Origin: Marchantia polymorpha subsp. ruderalis
Taxonomy: Eukaryota > Streptophyta > Marchantiopsida > Marchantiales > Marchantiaceae
Assembly: GCA_037833965.1 (NCBI GenBank)
Contig: AP031356.1
Location: 14,902,501 to 14,966,500 of the forward strand
Length of the DNA: 64,000 bases
Direction: 5' to 3'
Of the stretch, positions 28,033 to 39,126 are shown in pieces (within the stretch, counting starts at the first letter, position 1; every line of letters starts with the position of its first letter). Position numbers and translations under genes: made by a program. A model generated the notes under the pieces. The model did not search any database. It saw only the letters and a list, made by a program, of their open reading frames with translations, and was not told the origin of the DNA.

Positions 28033-30864
28033 ATGTCGACTGGGGCTAGCGGGAGCAACCTAAGTGCTAGAGCTGTCCGCAGGTTCCGACGAGATTCAGA
28101 GAAGGCCGTGGAAGAGACACGGCGTCAAAACAAGAAAACACCAAAAAGAGTACCTAAGCCTAGTTCGGCCGACATCCTTGAGGAACCTACCCCCGGCGAC
28201 TCGGAACCAAACTTGGTGCTTATAGTTCTACTAGATATTCCTTGCACGGACCCGCCTCGTGAATTAGAAACGACCGCCCGAGAACCGTCGACAGACACAC
28301 CGATGGCGGACGGACAAGCCAACGTGCGGCTACCTCAGCCGATTACTAAACATTCCTACCCAAAGTATAAAGGGAGTGGGGATGACGACGATGTAGATTC
28401 ATACATCAAGTTGTTCGAATCGGTATCTATTGCCAATCGCGAGATCGCAGACGACGACCGACTAAGGATCTTTCCAAGCCTTCTGCGGAAGAAAGCGAGG
28501 AGTTGGTACAATCACGAGAGCATCGATCCGACTGGGTTGACAACATGGGCCCAGCTGAAGGAGAAGTTCCTTCGCCGCTTCCGCGAGCTCGGCTACGACA
28601 GCCGGGTTTTGACAAAGTTACGTAATTTGCAGCGAGAGAAGAAGGAGAGTCTGCGTGACTACACTGAGAGATTTCTGGACCTCCTTGACAGAATACCGAA
28701 AACAGGACCAGGGTCCCCTTTCTCGGTACAACAAGCTGTGGATTGGTACGTGACCGGTTTAACTCGGGAGATGGAGACTTTTTGCCGACGCAGCAAGTGC
28801 GACACTATTGAGGATGTGATTGCATCGGTAGAAGCCATCGAAACTTCCACTCTCAACCGAAGAGGGAGAGAGAGACGGGAGTCGAAGGAGCGAAAACCGA
28901 AGGGAGGGCGAAGACGACGTAGAGGTACAACTCCGTCATCGGAGGAATCGTCTTCGGACGAGAACCGTTCCTCATCCGAAGAAGAGGAAACCTCATCGTC
29001 GGAGGAGGAGAAGAAGAGGAAGAAGCATGGGGCAGCGAAGAAAAAGGGCACCCGACGAGTGACTACGGACAGAGCGCCGGGAGACATAGCCTCGAAGATG
29101 GAGACCCTTGTGAAGGACTTCGCCGATCTCAAGGTTCAAGTGGTAGGCGGGCATGATCGCCGAAAATCACCCGGGAGAGTGCGAGCGAACTTATGGTGTA
29201 CTACGTGCGGGGCGGTGGGACATGCAAACACCGAGTGCCTTACCACCCGTCCGTCATATCCAGTCAACGCAGTAGAGTGGGCACAACCGTACTATGGAGA
29301 GCACCCCCAGTACTATGGAGAGGCTAGCGAAGAGACAGCCTACGCCGTCCAGTCGGTTCCTACCCCTACTGCAGTTTCAGCAATGCAAGTCCCACGATAT
29401 CATCCGGTGGATCGGGCCACTACAGTACCCGTGAGGCGGAGAGCACCTCCAGGGACGTTTGACCCACCGCCACCGCGAGCTTGTTATAATTGCGGGGAAG
29501 TTGGACACTTCTCACCGCAGTGTCCCCATCCAAAAAGGCGAAACGATTATGTTCCGACATGTAGTAATTGCAAGAAGACCGGGCATACTGCGCCAGAGTG
29601 TGATCAGCCACCAGTCCCTCGGCCAGCGGTACGATTTGTGAACCCTCCTGCCAAGGAGGACGTCCAAGTTAACCAGGTCGAAGTAGGTTCAGACGGGGAT
29701 GACGAAGACGAAGAATGGCCGGCGGAAGAGGTTATGTGCGCACGGGTCGAAACTCGTAGTTCCAAGAAATCGAAGGAGCAAGAGCGTGACACTCGCAAGC
29801 ACGAACGGAGAACCGACGACCGGACGGGAAAAGGGAAGGAGAAGACATCCAGCAAGTCCGACTTGCGACCTGCACGGAAGTCTTCGGCTACGCGAGAGGC
29901 ACCAGCAGTGCGCCCCCAGACAGCAGTCGAGGACGAGCCAGTACGCTTGCTGAAACGGGACTATGCTCCGGATATCCGCAACGAGGTAACCAACCTGTTG
30001 AAGGAAGCGATCCGCACTCAAAAGGACCCACCGCGGCCAGACTTGACATCCTTCCTTGGGGCGAAGTTGGCAGCCACCGTGGAACCTCGCAGAGCGTCGC
30101 CGACCCCGGCGACCCAACGCGCCCACTATGACTTGGTCGAAGATCTCGGGAGTCGAAAAGTGAACATCACGTTCAAGCAGCTCTTGGAGGACAATAAGAC
30201 GTATCGGAGAATCTTGATGCTTTCGCTACGGCGTCCGCGGAAGCCGCGCGCATCCACATCCTCTCAAGTATATCAAGTGGAGAGCGAAGACCAAGGGCCA
30301 CCAGAGATCGATGTGGAAATAGCAGGGTGTTGTGTACGCAGGGTGCCAATCGACTCTGGATCAGGAGTCAACATAATGACGGAGGATACCGCGAGAGCCT
30401 TGGGGTTCAGTCAATACGAACCCTCGAAGCGTGTGTTGAGATTAGCGGATCAGACGCGGAGAATGCCTGCAGGTATGCTGCGCAATGTCAAGACAATCAT
30501 CGGGGGTGCGGACTTTCGGTTGACGTATATCATCCTTCAACCGATGATGAAGCAGGGCTATGACGTTCTGCTCGGGCGACCATGGCTATATGGCGCACAA
30601 GTCAGATGTGATTGGCGAAGGCATCGCCTTAAGTTTCCCCATCCTTCGGAACCGACCAAAACCATTACGGTGCCCTGGAATAGGGTCAGACACGAAGGAG
30701 AGACCCCATCGACAAGTGCAGGTTACACATCGGGCGGAGACAGTGAGTCGACCGCGCGATCGGATTCCAGTGGTACCGAATCCGATTATTTCGTGGGATT
30801 CGTTGCCTGCTGTTCGGTGGGAGAAGAAGAAGAGCCGGAAGCTATTCAGCCGGAAGACGAATAG
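28033..30864 (+). CDS. gag: gag-protease, second internal region (943 residues)
   Basis: Same length and domain plan as the copy at 16858: gag domain, Ser/Glu-rich tract, three CCHC knuckles, DSGSG protease. It is almost identical in sequence to that copy, which points to a very recent duplication or to one event that copied the whole unit. It ends in the same UAG-CAA-UUA context. Looks whole. Confidence 0.95.
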   Translation: MSTGASGSNLSARAVRRFRRDSEKAVEETRRQNKKTPKRVPKPSSADILEEPTPGDSEPNLVLIVLLDIPCTDPPRELETTAREPSTDTPMADGQANVRLPQPITKHSYPKYKGSGDDDDVDSYIKLFESVSIANREIADDDRLRIFPSLLRKKARSWYNHESIDPTGLTTWAQLKEKFLRRFRELGYDSRVLTKLRNLQREKKESLRDYTERFLDLLDRIPKTGPGSPFSVQQAVDWYVTGLTREMETFCRRSKCDTIEDVIASVEAIETSTLNRRGRERRESKERKPKGGRRRRRGTTPSSEESSSDENRSSSEEEETSSSEEEKKRKKHGAAKKKGTRRVTTDRAPGDIASKMETLVKDFADLKVQVVGGHDRRKSPGRVRANLWCTTCGAVGHANTECLTTRPSYPVNAVEWAQPYYGEHPQYYGEASEETAYAVQSVPTPTAVSAMQVPRYHPVDRATTVPVRRRAPPGTFDPPPPRACYNCGEVGHFSPQCPHPKRRNDYVPTCSNCKKTGHTAPECDQPPVPRPAVRFVNPPAKEDVQVNQVEVGSDGDDEDEEWPAEEVMCARVETRSSKKSKEQERDTRKHERRTDDRTGKGKEKTSSKSDLRPARKSSATREAPAVRPQTAVEDEPVRLLKRDYAPDIRNEVTNLLKEAIRTQKDPPRPDLTSFLGAKLAATVEPRRASPTPATQRAHYDLVEDLGSRKVNITFKQLLEDNKTYRRILMLSLRRPRKPRASTSSQVYQVESEDQGPPEIDVEIAGCCVRRVPIDSGSGVNIMTEDTARALGFSQYEPSKRVLRLADQTRRMPAGMLRNVKTIIGGADFRLTYIILQPMMKQGYDVLLGRPWLYGAQVRCDWRRHRLKFPHPSEPTKTITVPWNRVRHEGETPSTSAGYTSGGDSESTARSDSSGTESDYFVGFVACCSVGEEEEPEAIQPEDE

Positions 30865-30870
30865 CAATTA
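30862..30870 (+). promoter_or_regulatory. UAG-CAA-UUA read-through context, second internal region
   Basis: Same nine-base leaky-stop context as at the other two gag-pol junctions, with pol in frame behind it. Confidence 0.75.
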
Positions 30871-30873
30871 ACT

Positions 30874-33705
30874 GTGGGACTGGGAAGGAGTGAGACGAGT
30901 CACACCGAGGGCATTGTCGACCCTAGTGACTGTCACGAAGTACAACTCAGTCCCGACAAGTGCTTGAAGGTATCAAGCGCAGTGAGAGGAGACGAGCTAA
31001 GGAAAGTACAGGCATTCCTTAGCCATTATGTCAACGTCTTCGCCTGGAAGATCGAAGACATGAAGGGGATACCTACACGGTATGGGGAACACCGTATCGA
31101 TTTACTGGACGACTCAGTACCCATACGACAGCGCCAGTATCGCCTCAACCCAAAATACTCCTTGCTAGTTAAGGAGGAGATAGATAAGTACTTGAGTGCT
31201 GGTATTATTTACCCTGTGCTCAGCAGTGAGTGGGTGTCGCCGATTGTTATCGTACCCAAGAAGTTGACGGGTAAGATACGAGTGTGTCAGGATTTCCGGA
31301 AGTTGAATGCAGCAACACGCAAGGATCATCACCCGTTACCATTCACGGATGCCATTCTAGACCATGTCGCAGGACATGAATGTTATAGCTTCCTGGATGG
31401 GTTCTCAGGTTACAATCAGGTGTCTATCCGGGAACAGGACAAGGATAAAACTACGTTCACAACCGACTGGGGAACTTACGCATACCACAAGATGCCCTTC
31501 GGTCTGTGCAACGCGCCTGCCACCTTTCAACGGATGATGACCAATATCTTCCAGGAACAACTGAGGAAGTTCCTGGAAATATTCATAGATGACTTCTGTG
31601 TCTTTGGGAAGCGGTCTGAACACCTAAGTCACTTGAAGCAGACCTTCGATAAATGTAGAGAGAGCAGTTTATCACTGCATCCCGAGAAGTGCTTTTTCTT
31701 TATGACTAGTGGGATCTTGTTGGGTCATCGGGTCTCGGCAGACGGCATTGCGGTGGACGTCGAGAAGGTCAAGGTTATACTCGAGCTTGAGCCACCCACG
31801 AATCTAAGAGAGCTGCGAGCATTCCTGGGTCATGTGGGCTACTACCGAAGATTCATACACCTGTATGCAATACTGGCGGCGGACCTGACCAAGTTGTTGA
31901 AGAAGGACGAGCCTTATGCTTGGGGTGCGAACCAGCAGTCAGCATTTGAGGCTCTTAAAGCGAAACTCACGACTGCTCCCGTACTAAGGAGTCCAGACTG
32001 GAATCGACCATTCCATGTTTACATTGACACATCTGCATTCGCCATCGGTGTAGTACTGAGTCAAAAGGATGACAACAAAAAGGACTACCCGATCTACTTC
32101 GCGAGCCGACAGCTGTCTCTAGCAGAGCGGAAGTACACCACGACGGAGAGAGAGGCGTTGGGGATGGTGTACTCCTGTAAAAAGTTCCGTCACTACCTAA
32201 TCTGCTACGAGTTTGTGTTCCATGTGGACCACTACGCATTGCAACACCTAGTCAAGAAAGCCGACCTATCCGGTCGGATCGCCAGGTGGGTGTTGTTACT
32301 ACAAGAGTTCACCTACACAGTCCAGACCAGGAAAGGGGTGCACCACGAAAATGCGGATTACTTGTCCCGATTATGGACCCAGCCGACAGAGGAGGAATTG
32401 GTGGACGATTTTCCAGATGAAGAGTTATTTCAGTTGTCTGCAGGACATGAGTCCCGCTATGCCGACCTGTATCGATATCTGCTAACCCTCCAGTGTCCCG
32501 TAGGCATGGATTTGGAACAGCGAACTGTCTTTATTCATAAGGCAGGCCCGTACCAACTCCAGCAGGGGGTTTTGTTCAAGAAGATGGCAGATGAGCGCTT
32601 ATGCAGATGCCTGGAGGAATCAGAGGTACCAAGAATAGTGAGTGCGATGCATACAGAGGAGGCGGGTGGACACTATGCCACCAGGAACACGGTCACAAAG
32701 ATTCTAAATGCGGGGTATTGGTGGCCGACCATGTTTAAGGATGTTCTCGATTACATCCGCAAGTGCGACAGTTGCCAGAGGACGGGGAGACCGACGCCTA
32801 CAACACGCTGGCCCCTGACTCCCATCATGCCTCTAGCACCTTTCGAAAAGTGGGGCATTGACTTTGTAGGGCCGATACAACCAGTGACTAGAAGTACACG
32901 AAGGCGCTACATTCTGGTAGCAACGGACTACGCCACCAAAATGGTAGAGGCCAGGGCCACCAGAAGGGATGATGCTGCCACAGTGGCAGCCTTCTTGTTT
33001 GAGTCGATCATCACACGCTACGGATGTCCCTTAGAGCTAGTCAGCGACCGGGGCACGCATTTTCTGAATCAGATCATCGAAGATCTGACACGGTATTTCC
33101 ACATCAAGCACCGGAAGACTACTCCATACAATCCCAAGGCAAATGGACTGACGGAGAAGTCCAATGGTCTGCTGTGTAAAATACTACTCAAGGTCACGGT
33201 GAATCACGCTCACGACTGGGATACGAAGCTAGCAGCCGCTCTATGGGCGTACCGGACAGCTGAGAAGATCACGACCAAACAGACACCATACTTTCTGGTG
33301 TATGGGCAACACCCGATCCTCCCGATCGAATTTGAAGTACCCACCCAACGAACGTTGGATTTGCAGAGGATGGGCGCAGAGGAGAGTCAGCTCTACAGGT
33401 TACAAGAGGTCACGCTGCTGGATGAGAGGAGACGAGACGCCGAAGATCGCACCAGGAAAATCCAGCTCCGCCGAAAGGAGAGATACGATAAAAAGATCAA
33501 ACCGGTACTCCTGCAGGCGGGTGATTTGGCATTGCTCTACGACAGCAGGCATGCCAGATTCCCAAGCAAACTGCACCTAAGATGGATGGGGCCTTACTGG
33601 GTTGTCGAAGTCTTCCCGAATGGATCCATCCAACTTGCGGACCTGGCCGGCGATTTGTTAGGCACCCGAGTGAACGGGTGGCGGTTGAAGAAATACCACA
33701 TGTGA
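30874..33705 (+). CDS. pol: pol, second internal region (RT-RNase H-integrase)
   Basis: Same 943-residue plan as the copy at 19699, with reverse transcriptase FIDDF, RNase H D-E-D, integrase HHCC and D,D35E, and no chromodomain. Only scattered substitutions separate the two copies. It reads in frame after the gag UAG and opens without an ATG. Looks whole. Confidence 0.95.
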   Translation: MGLGRSETSHTEGIVDPSDCHEVQLSPDKCLKVSSAVRGDELRKVQAFLSHYVNVFAWKIEDMKGIPTRYGEHRIDLLDDSVPIRQRQYRLNPKYSLLVKEEIDKYLSAGIIYPVLSSEWVSPIVIVPKKLTGKIRVCQDFRKLNAATRKDHHPLPFTDAILDHVAGHECYSFLDGFSGYNQVSIREQDKDKTTFTTDWGTYAYHKMPFGLCNAPATFQRMMTNIFQEQLRKFLEIFIDDFCVFGKRSEHLSHLKQTFDKCRESSLSLHPEKCFFFMTSGILLGHRVSADGIAVDVEKVKVILELEPPTNLRELRAFLGHVGYYRRFIHLYAILAADLTKLLKKDEPYAWGANQQSAFEALKAKLTTAPVLRSPDWNRPFHVYIDTSAFAIGVVLSQKDDNKKDYPIYFASRQLSLAERKYTTTEREALGMVYSCKKFRHYLICYEFVFHVDHYALQHLVKKADLSGRIARWVLLLQEFTYTVQTRKGVHHENADYLSRLWTQPTEEELVDDFPDEELFQLSAGHESRYADLYRYLLTLQCPVGMDLEQRTVFIHKAGPYQLQQGVLFKKMADERLCRCLEESEVPRIVSAMHTEEAGGHYATRNTVTKILNAGYWWPTMFKDVLDYIRKCDSCQRTGRPTPTTRWPLTPIMPLAPFEKWGIDFVGPIQPVTRSTRRRYILVATDYATKMVEARATRRDDAATVAAFLFESIITRYGCPLELVSDRGTHFLNQIIEDLTRYFHIKHRKTTPYNPKANGLTEKSNGLLCKILLKVTVNHAHDWDTKLAAALWAYRTAEKITTKQTPYFLVYGQHPILPIEFEVPTQRTLDLQRMGAEESQLYRLQEVTLLDERRRDAEDRTRKIQLRRKERYDKKIKPVLLQAGDLALLYDSRHARFPSKLHLRWMGPYWVVEVFPNGSIQLADLAGDLLGTRVNGWRLKKYHM

Positions 33706-33729
33706 GTGTTCGCGTGGGCGCTCACAATT

Positions 33730-33742
33730 GAGGAGGGGAGCA
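33730..33742 (+). other. Polypurine tract, second internal region
   Basis: GAGGAGGGGAG directly before the TGTGG of LTR 3, with the same conserved upstream block as the first internal region. Confidence 0.88.
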
Positions 33743-36700
33743 TGTGGTACCCCACTTTTGGCAATTTTGAGGAAATTAAAACATTTTTGGAAAACTGTAC
33801 CCTGGCAGCATTGTAAATAGCCTTCGGTACATCAAAACGGAGTGAATCCGGAAGATCGCGGGGATTCTCGAGGGATGTTGTAGAATCTGGGATTTGGGGT
33901 GCAACAGTAAGGACAGGCACCACCCTCCCTGCGAGCTCTGCAGTTAGGACCCCTATGACGCAGGGCGCAAAACCCGCCTTCGGAGGTTGCGTCCGCGGCT
34001 GTAGGGAAACCCTCCATAATTAGGCCAACCCTCGAGCGCCTTGACCAAGTTAGGGTCCCGTTGGAAAGAGCTCGACGCACTGATTCCAACGAGTCCAAGA
34101 ACGCTTGGAACGGATGAGGACTTAGGGAGTTATCACTATTGGAAGAAACGGAGGCGGTCGCCTACGGCGGAAAGAGTTCGCCACCGGCGCGAATTCCGCC
34201 TACGCGGAAGGGGGAATCAAGTTTTGTCCTATGCGCGGACGAAGGCGTTCGCCTGTGCACAGGCGAAGTAGGGTTAGGGGAGGAGCGAAGTCCGCCTACG
34301 CACAGGCGCTCGCCTGTGCACAGGCGCTTCGGCGTCGGCGGAAAATCCGCCTTGGGCCCTAGAAATGCGCCTTGTGAGGTAGAAAGTGTACGGCGCCTTC
34401 CGCGCCAGCGCAGCGCCGCATACGGCGGAAGAGCCGCCAGAGTAATCAAATCGGTACGGACCATGCGGACGGGACTGGTGGATGCGCTCTTGGACGGACG
34501 GAGTTGCGGCGGCGGAAGCGCCGACGAAGAGACAAGGAACGGACAGACTGGACGGAGACGGCTGACCACGGTCAACGCCTTCCGCGCCAGCGCGACGCCG
34601 CGCACAGGCGGTCGCCTGTGCACAGGAGGATGAAGTCCCGTGCCGGCGGAGCATCCGCCAAGGCTCCTGCCTGCGCACAGGCAGGAGTTGAACTTTTGTC
34701 CGACATGCGGACACACGCGTCAAGGCAGAGGGGGATTGGCCGAGGGGCGGTACGAACAAGTGTACCGCGCAAGGCGGAAAACTCGCCTTCGGCGCTACGC
34801 CCCCATGTCCGCGGGGTAATACGCTCGCGGAGTTCAAATCCGCCAATTCGAGCGTGAGAGTTTAATCGACGACGGCGGAGCGTGAAGCCGCGCGTGAGAG
34901 CGAAGACCGTTCCAGCGTACAGCCGGCGCGGCCATCAAGTGAGACGTTCTTCACGAGCAAGAGCCGACCATGACCTTCGACCGGGCGGCGGAGAACGTCC
35001 CATTCTTGAATTCGCGATTCCAATCTCTTGTGCGCGCTGCGCGCATCCATCTGCTGGCTGCTAAACATTCTCGACGTCGTCGCACAGGAGATTTCTTGTT
35101 GATTGAGGGAGAAGTGAATGCGCGTGATTTGGAATTGAGGGCGATTAGAGTTTGCCGAGAGAGAAAGAAGCTCGGGCGGTGCGGAAGTAGAATGAGCGGG
35201 CGAGCGAACCCCAGGAACGCAATGACGAGACCGAGCAGATTGCGGATGGTGCCACTTCGCCTACCACAGAACGGGCTGCGCGCTTTCGAGGAGCGCTTAA
35301 TAGCAAGAAAGCTCGATTTCTTGCTATGGGGATGGAACTACATCTGTGCGAATATGGTGCGCGAGTGGCTAGAGCCACAGGGACCACCCTCGCGCGGATT
35401 GCGTCCGCATGTTGATCGGTGGACAGTCCAAGATTGGGCGCAGGCGTTGGGAAGATGTGCTGGCATGCCAGGGCATCTCCTTTTCGACAGTGAGAGCATC
35501 AAGGTGACCAAGCAGGAAGAGGCACAATTTGTGGAGCTGTTCAAGACCGGGAGGTCTACCAAGAATGGGTACAGGACCCGTGATTACAAGGATCGATTTC
35601 GCCGGACTTTGTCCGCGGCGCTGATGCAATTACTGCAGCCGCACCGCGCCTGCTACATCACATTATGGCAGGTCTCTTTTGTGGAGTGCGTCATCGAGGG
35701 AACTCCAATTCACTGGGCGAGCATCCTGCACAGGGTGATGCGACAGCACGCGTTTGAGGAGAAGGGGGGAACTCTAAACCATCTTTCTCCTTTCCTCATC
35801 AATTTTTATCGACAGCGGAATTGTTTGACAGCGGCGGAGCTTGAACATTTTCCGCCATTGTCCATCGACCATCCCGGGAAGTATGTGCGGGAGAATGAGG
35901 TCGACACTGATGCAGAGGAGTCACCGACTTCTACCCCATCAAGGCGGAGAGACGAAGGGAGACACACTCCTGCAGCGCGAGTGCCGCGGAAGCGGCGATG
36001 GAGGGAAGAGTCTGAAGAGGAGCAGCATCAAGAACACTCTGCTCCCATTCGACCGCGGCCGCTGTGCGAGTCATACAGCCGGCCGAAGCAGAAGGCACGC
36101 AGACTGGTGTTACCAGCCGACAGTGCGGACACGGCGACGATTGCGACGGAGAAAGGAAGTGCGTCGCCATAGAAGCATGAGGAAGCGCGGACGACCGCAG
36201 GAGCAACGGGCCACGCTGCAACCTCGACGGGAGAGAGGCCGCCTACGGGCCAAGGGCCTCCGGAGTTACCACGTGCGATGCGGACAGATGTTCCGTTTGC
36301 GCACAGACGAGCCTCCGCGGACGGACGAGCCTCCGCGGACAGGCGATCACAAGTGGACGTGGATCTACGCTTACGCGTGGGAAGGAGCAGTCCGCCTGTG
36401 CACAGGCGCTCACCTGTGCACAGGTCGCCTCTGCACAGGACACCTCCACACGTGCCGCCTGTGGACAGGCAAGAATCACCCCCGTTCCAACGTAGGAAGG
36501 GGAAGGAGCCGGCGGAAGAACCGCCTACGAGACACCGGCCCTCGGGGCCAGACCCTCCGGCGCACCACGCGCCGCAATTTGCGCCTTCGGCGCCAGGGTC
36601 TTCGAGCCGAGGAGATACGAGCAGGGAGCGTGCGGAGGCCGCACCATCGGCGGGAAGTCCGCCGATAGATGCGCCTTCGGCGGTAGGGCCTATAGGCCAA

Positions 36701-39121
36701 GGGACATCGGGCGAGCGGCCCCCGGCCATGTCGCATTCGGCGATGGATGTCCGCGGCGCTACGCCTGCGGCGGACAAGGCGCCGGCAATTGCGCCTGCGC
36801 ACGGGCCGGGCACAGCCCCCACGGACCGATCAAGGGAGCAGCAACAGACGGAGGAGCGGAGTGACTGTCCGCGGGATGAAATTTCGATGCGCGATGCGCA
36901 ATCAAACCCCGCGCAGCCACCTTCCGCTCGATCGCCTTCGGCGGCGGGCGACGGCGGCAGAGAGGACGCGGTAGACAACCAACAAGCGAGCGACGGGGAT
37001 GCCGCACGGGTACATTCGCCTTCCGCCTTAGACATTTTGGCGACGAGCAGCGAGGCTGCAGCCGTGCCTTCGCAGGCAGGACACGTCGATGACGTGCAGC
37101 CCCACTCGGGGCAGTCGCCGACGCAATCAATGGCGACTGAAATTCTCCACTCGGATGATGACGACGGAGGCTCCACGGAAGAAATGTCAGGAGCAGAAGA
37201 CACCGAGGAGGAGGAGGAGGAAATTGTTGGAGCGCCGGCGGCGGCGCTCTCTGAGCAGGTGATTCCGTTGCTGAGGTACTTGGATCGCAAGGTCGATAAA
37301 TACGCCGACCCACTCCAGCCGGGATCTTACATCGAGTTAGTGCGCAGGCGGACTCGCACTAAAGTCCACACCAGCAAGCTGTTAGCTAGGGTGGACCAGG
37401 AGTTGAGGGAATTGAAGGAGAAGCATGCATGCTTGTGGGGTCAGTATAAACCTAATCAGAAATTCTACAAGCACTCCGAGAAGATGAAGGATGAGAAACT
37501 GGACGAGCTCATCAAGGAGCAGGTGAAGGTCAAGGAAGCACTCATTTCTGAGCAGGCCCAGAATCGGATTTTGTCAGAGGAGCTCGTGCGACAGACGCGG
37601 TTGTTGGAACAATGTCAGCTCGCACGGCAGGCGGATGAAGAGTTAATCCGCAGGTTACAGACAGAGTGTGGCGAATTGAGAGCGCAACGTGCTGAAGCCG
37701 AATCGCAATTAGTGATAATTGAAGAGGATCGCAGGAAGGAGGCGGATCGCACGAAGGTGGAGACGGCGAGGCGTGTCGCCCACTGTCTCAAGGGCTACGC
37801 CCACTGGGAAGTGAAGGCGCAGGAGAAACTCACACTGCGTGAGTTTGAATTGCGCGCAGCCGGGTTGTTGTCAGGCGACAGTAGGAGTCGGCGGAAGGTA
37901 GCAAAGAAGCTCGATGCCTTTCTGTCGAAGGCACAGGATACCATGTCCACCCTCGAAGTGGAGGTGTCCGCGGCGTTGCAGCGTTTGGGACTGCGCAGTC
38001 GAGCGGAAGATTGGCAGGGTAGGGAGTTAGTGCGCGGCAGTCGGCCGCGCAGGAGACGTAGTACAGGTTCCGCGGAGTGTAGTGTAGCGTGGTTCCGTGC
38101 AGGCGTGTAGCGTAGTGCAGTGTAGTGCTAGGTAGGACTTAGAAGGTATAAAATAGTTCCAGGCGTTTTGCCTGGGGTTCTTTCCCAAACTCAGAAGTAT
38201 AGATCAGGAACCCATTTCCCTTGCGTGTTTGTGTCCTTGAGTTCTGTCACCACGCAGGAGGAGTTACAACTTAGCGTTCCGCATTTTGTAGCTGAAGGTC
38301 TTCGGCCGAATGTTCAGAGCTAGTACATTGGTTAGAGACTTGAGTAGTTCGGATCTGCACCTGCGGGTGACTGCCGATGCTCAGAGCCAGTGACTAGTTA
38401 GATACTTGAACAGTTTCGCCCCTACACCTTCGAGTGTTTCTTTCTGATTGTACTCCTTTGGGATTTTTCCCCTGAATGCCAAAGTGAAGTTTTGCTACTT
38501 CGTGTAAGCCTTGGTTGTAAATTCAGGTTACGCTGCAGCAGGTGCTTTGAGGGTAACCCCTGTAGTATTTCTGGGAATGACAAGTGCCTGAGAATTCAAA
38601 CTCTTCAATAGACTGTTGTTGTGTTACTGGAATGTTTCACAGTGAGTCCTTCAGTGCGGACCTGTGTTCTCTGCGCGTTTTGTGAGTTGAGAGTGTTGTT
38701 CACCGCGTATGAGCGACTTCGATCCGAAGTAGGCAGTCCAAACCGGGTTTCCTACGCTGGCAGCAAGCTAGTGGAAGCGTTGTAAAAGCCGGAGTTGGAA
38801 GTCACTACCCGCAGCTTCGCTGAGTGTACTCTTGAGAGACTTCCCCCCTGAAATCTTGAGTAGAGGTCCTAACGGATCTCTGGGTTGTGTTTCTGTAGTT
38901 TTAGGTGTGTGTGTGTGTGTGTGTTACGCTGCACTGTGCGACCTCCGAGTGCGCTCCGAGTGGACACTTGCAGTATTTCTGGGAGTGACAGTCGCCTGAG
39001 AATTCAAACTCATCAATAGTCTGTTAAACGTGACACTTTGTACCCTGTGTGTTCCTCTGTCCCTGTGGGTTCGACCTTTCTACCACTTTATTGCAGTTTT
39101 AGCCTTGAGTGGGTTATTACA
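33743..39121 (+). mobile_element. LTR 3 of tandem element
   Basis: 5379 bp, ending TTATTACA against the right-hand CATCC target duplication. TATA box at 38147-38155. In its last 500 bp it has several substitutions that LTR 1 and LTR 2 lack, as expected of the original 3' LTR of the parent element. Confidence 0.94.
34970..38110 (+). pseudogene. LTR-encoded protein, LTR 3 copy
   Basis: The same protein, with all its regions recognisable and about one break, shared with the LTR 2 copy. Only LTR 1 of the three keeps the frame uninterrupted. Confidence 0.85.
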
Positions 39122-39126
39122 CATCC

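Larger units (their letters stand above)
11393..39121 (+). mobile_element. Tandem Athila/Tat-type element: LTR-internal-LTR-internal-LTR
   Basis: A 27,729-bp unit bounded by one 5-bp target duplication, with three LTRs of 5379 bp starting at 11393, 22568 and 33743, and two internal regions of 5796 bp at 16772-22567 and 27947-33742. The repeat period is exactly 11,175 bp. Gag and pol are open in both internal regions, which are almost identical. The parent element would have been 16,554 bp, about two thirds of it LTR. The middle LTR is a mosaic of the outer two (see findings), as expected from unequal crossing-over between the 3' LTR of one copy and the 5' LTR of another. It is very young: outer LTRs differ at few sites and the target duplication is perfect. 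Confidence 0.95.
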
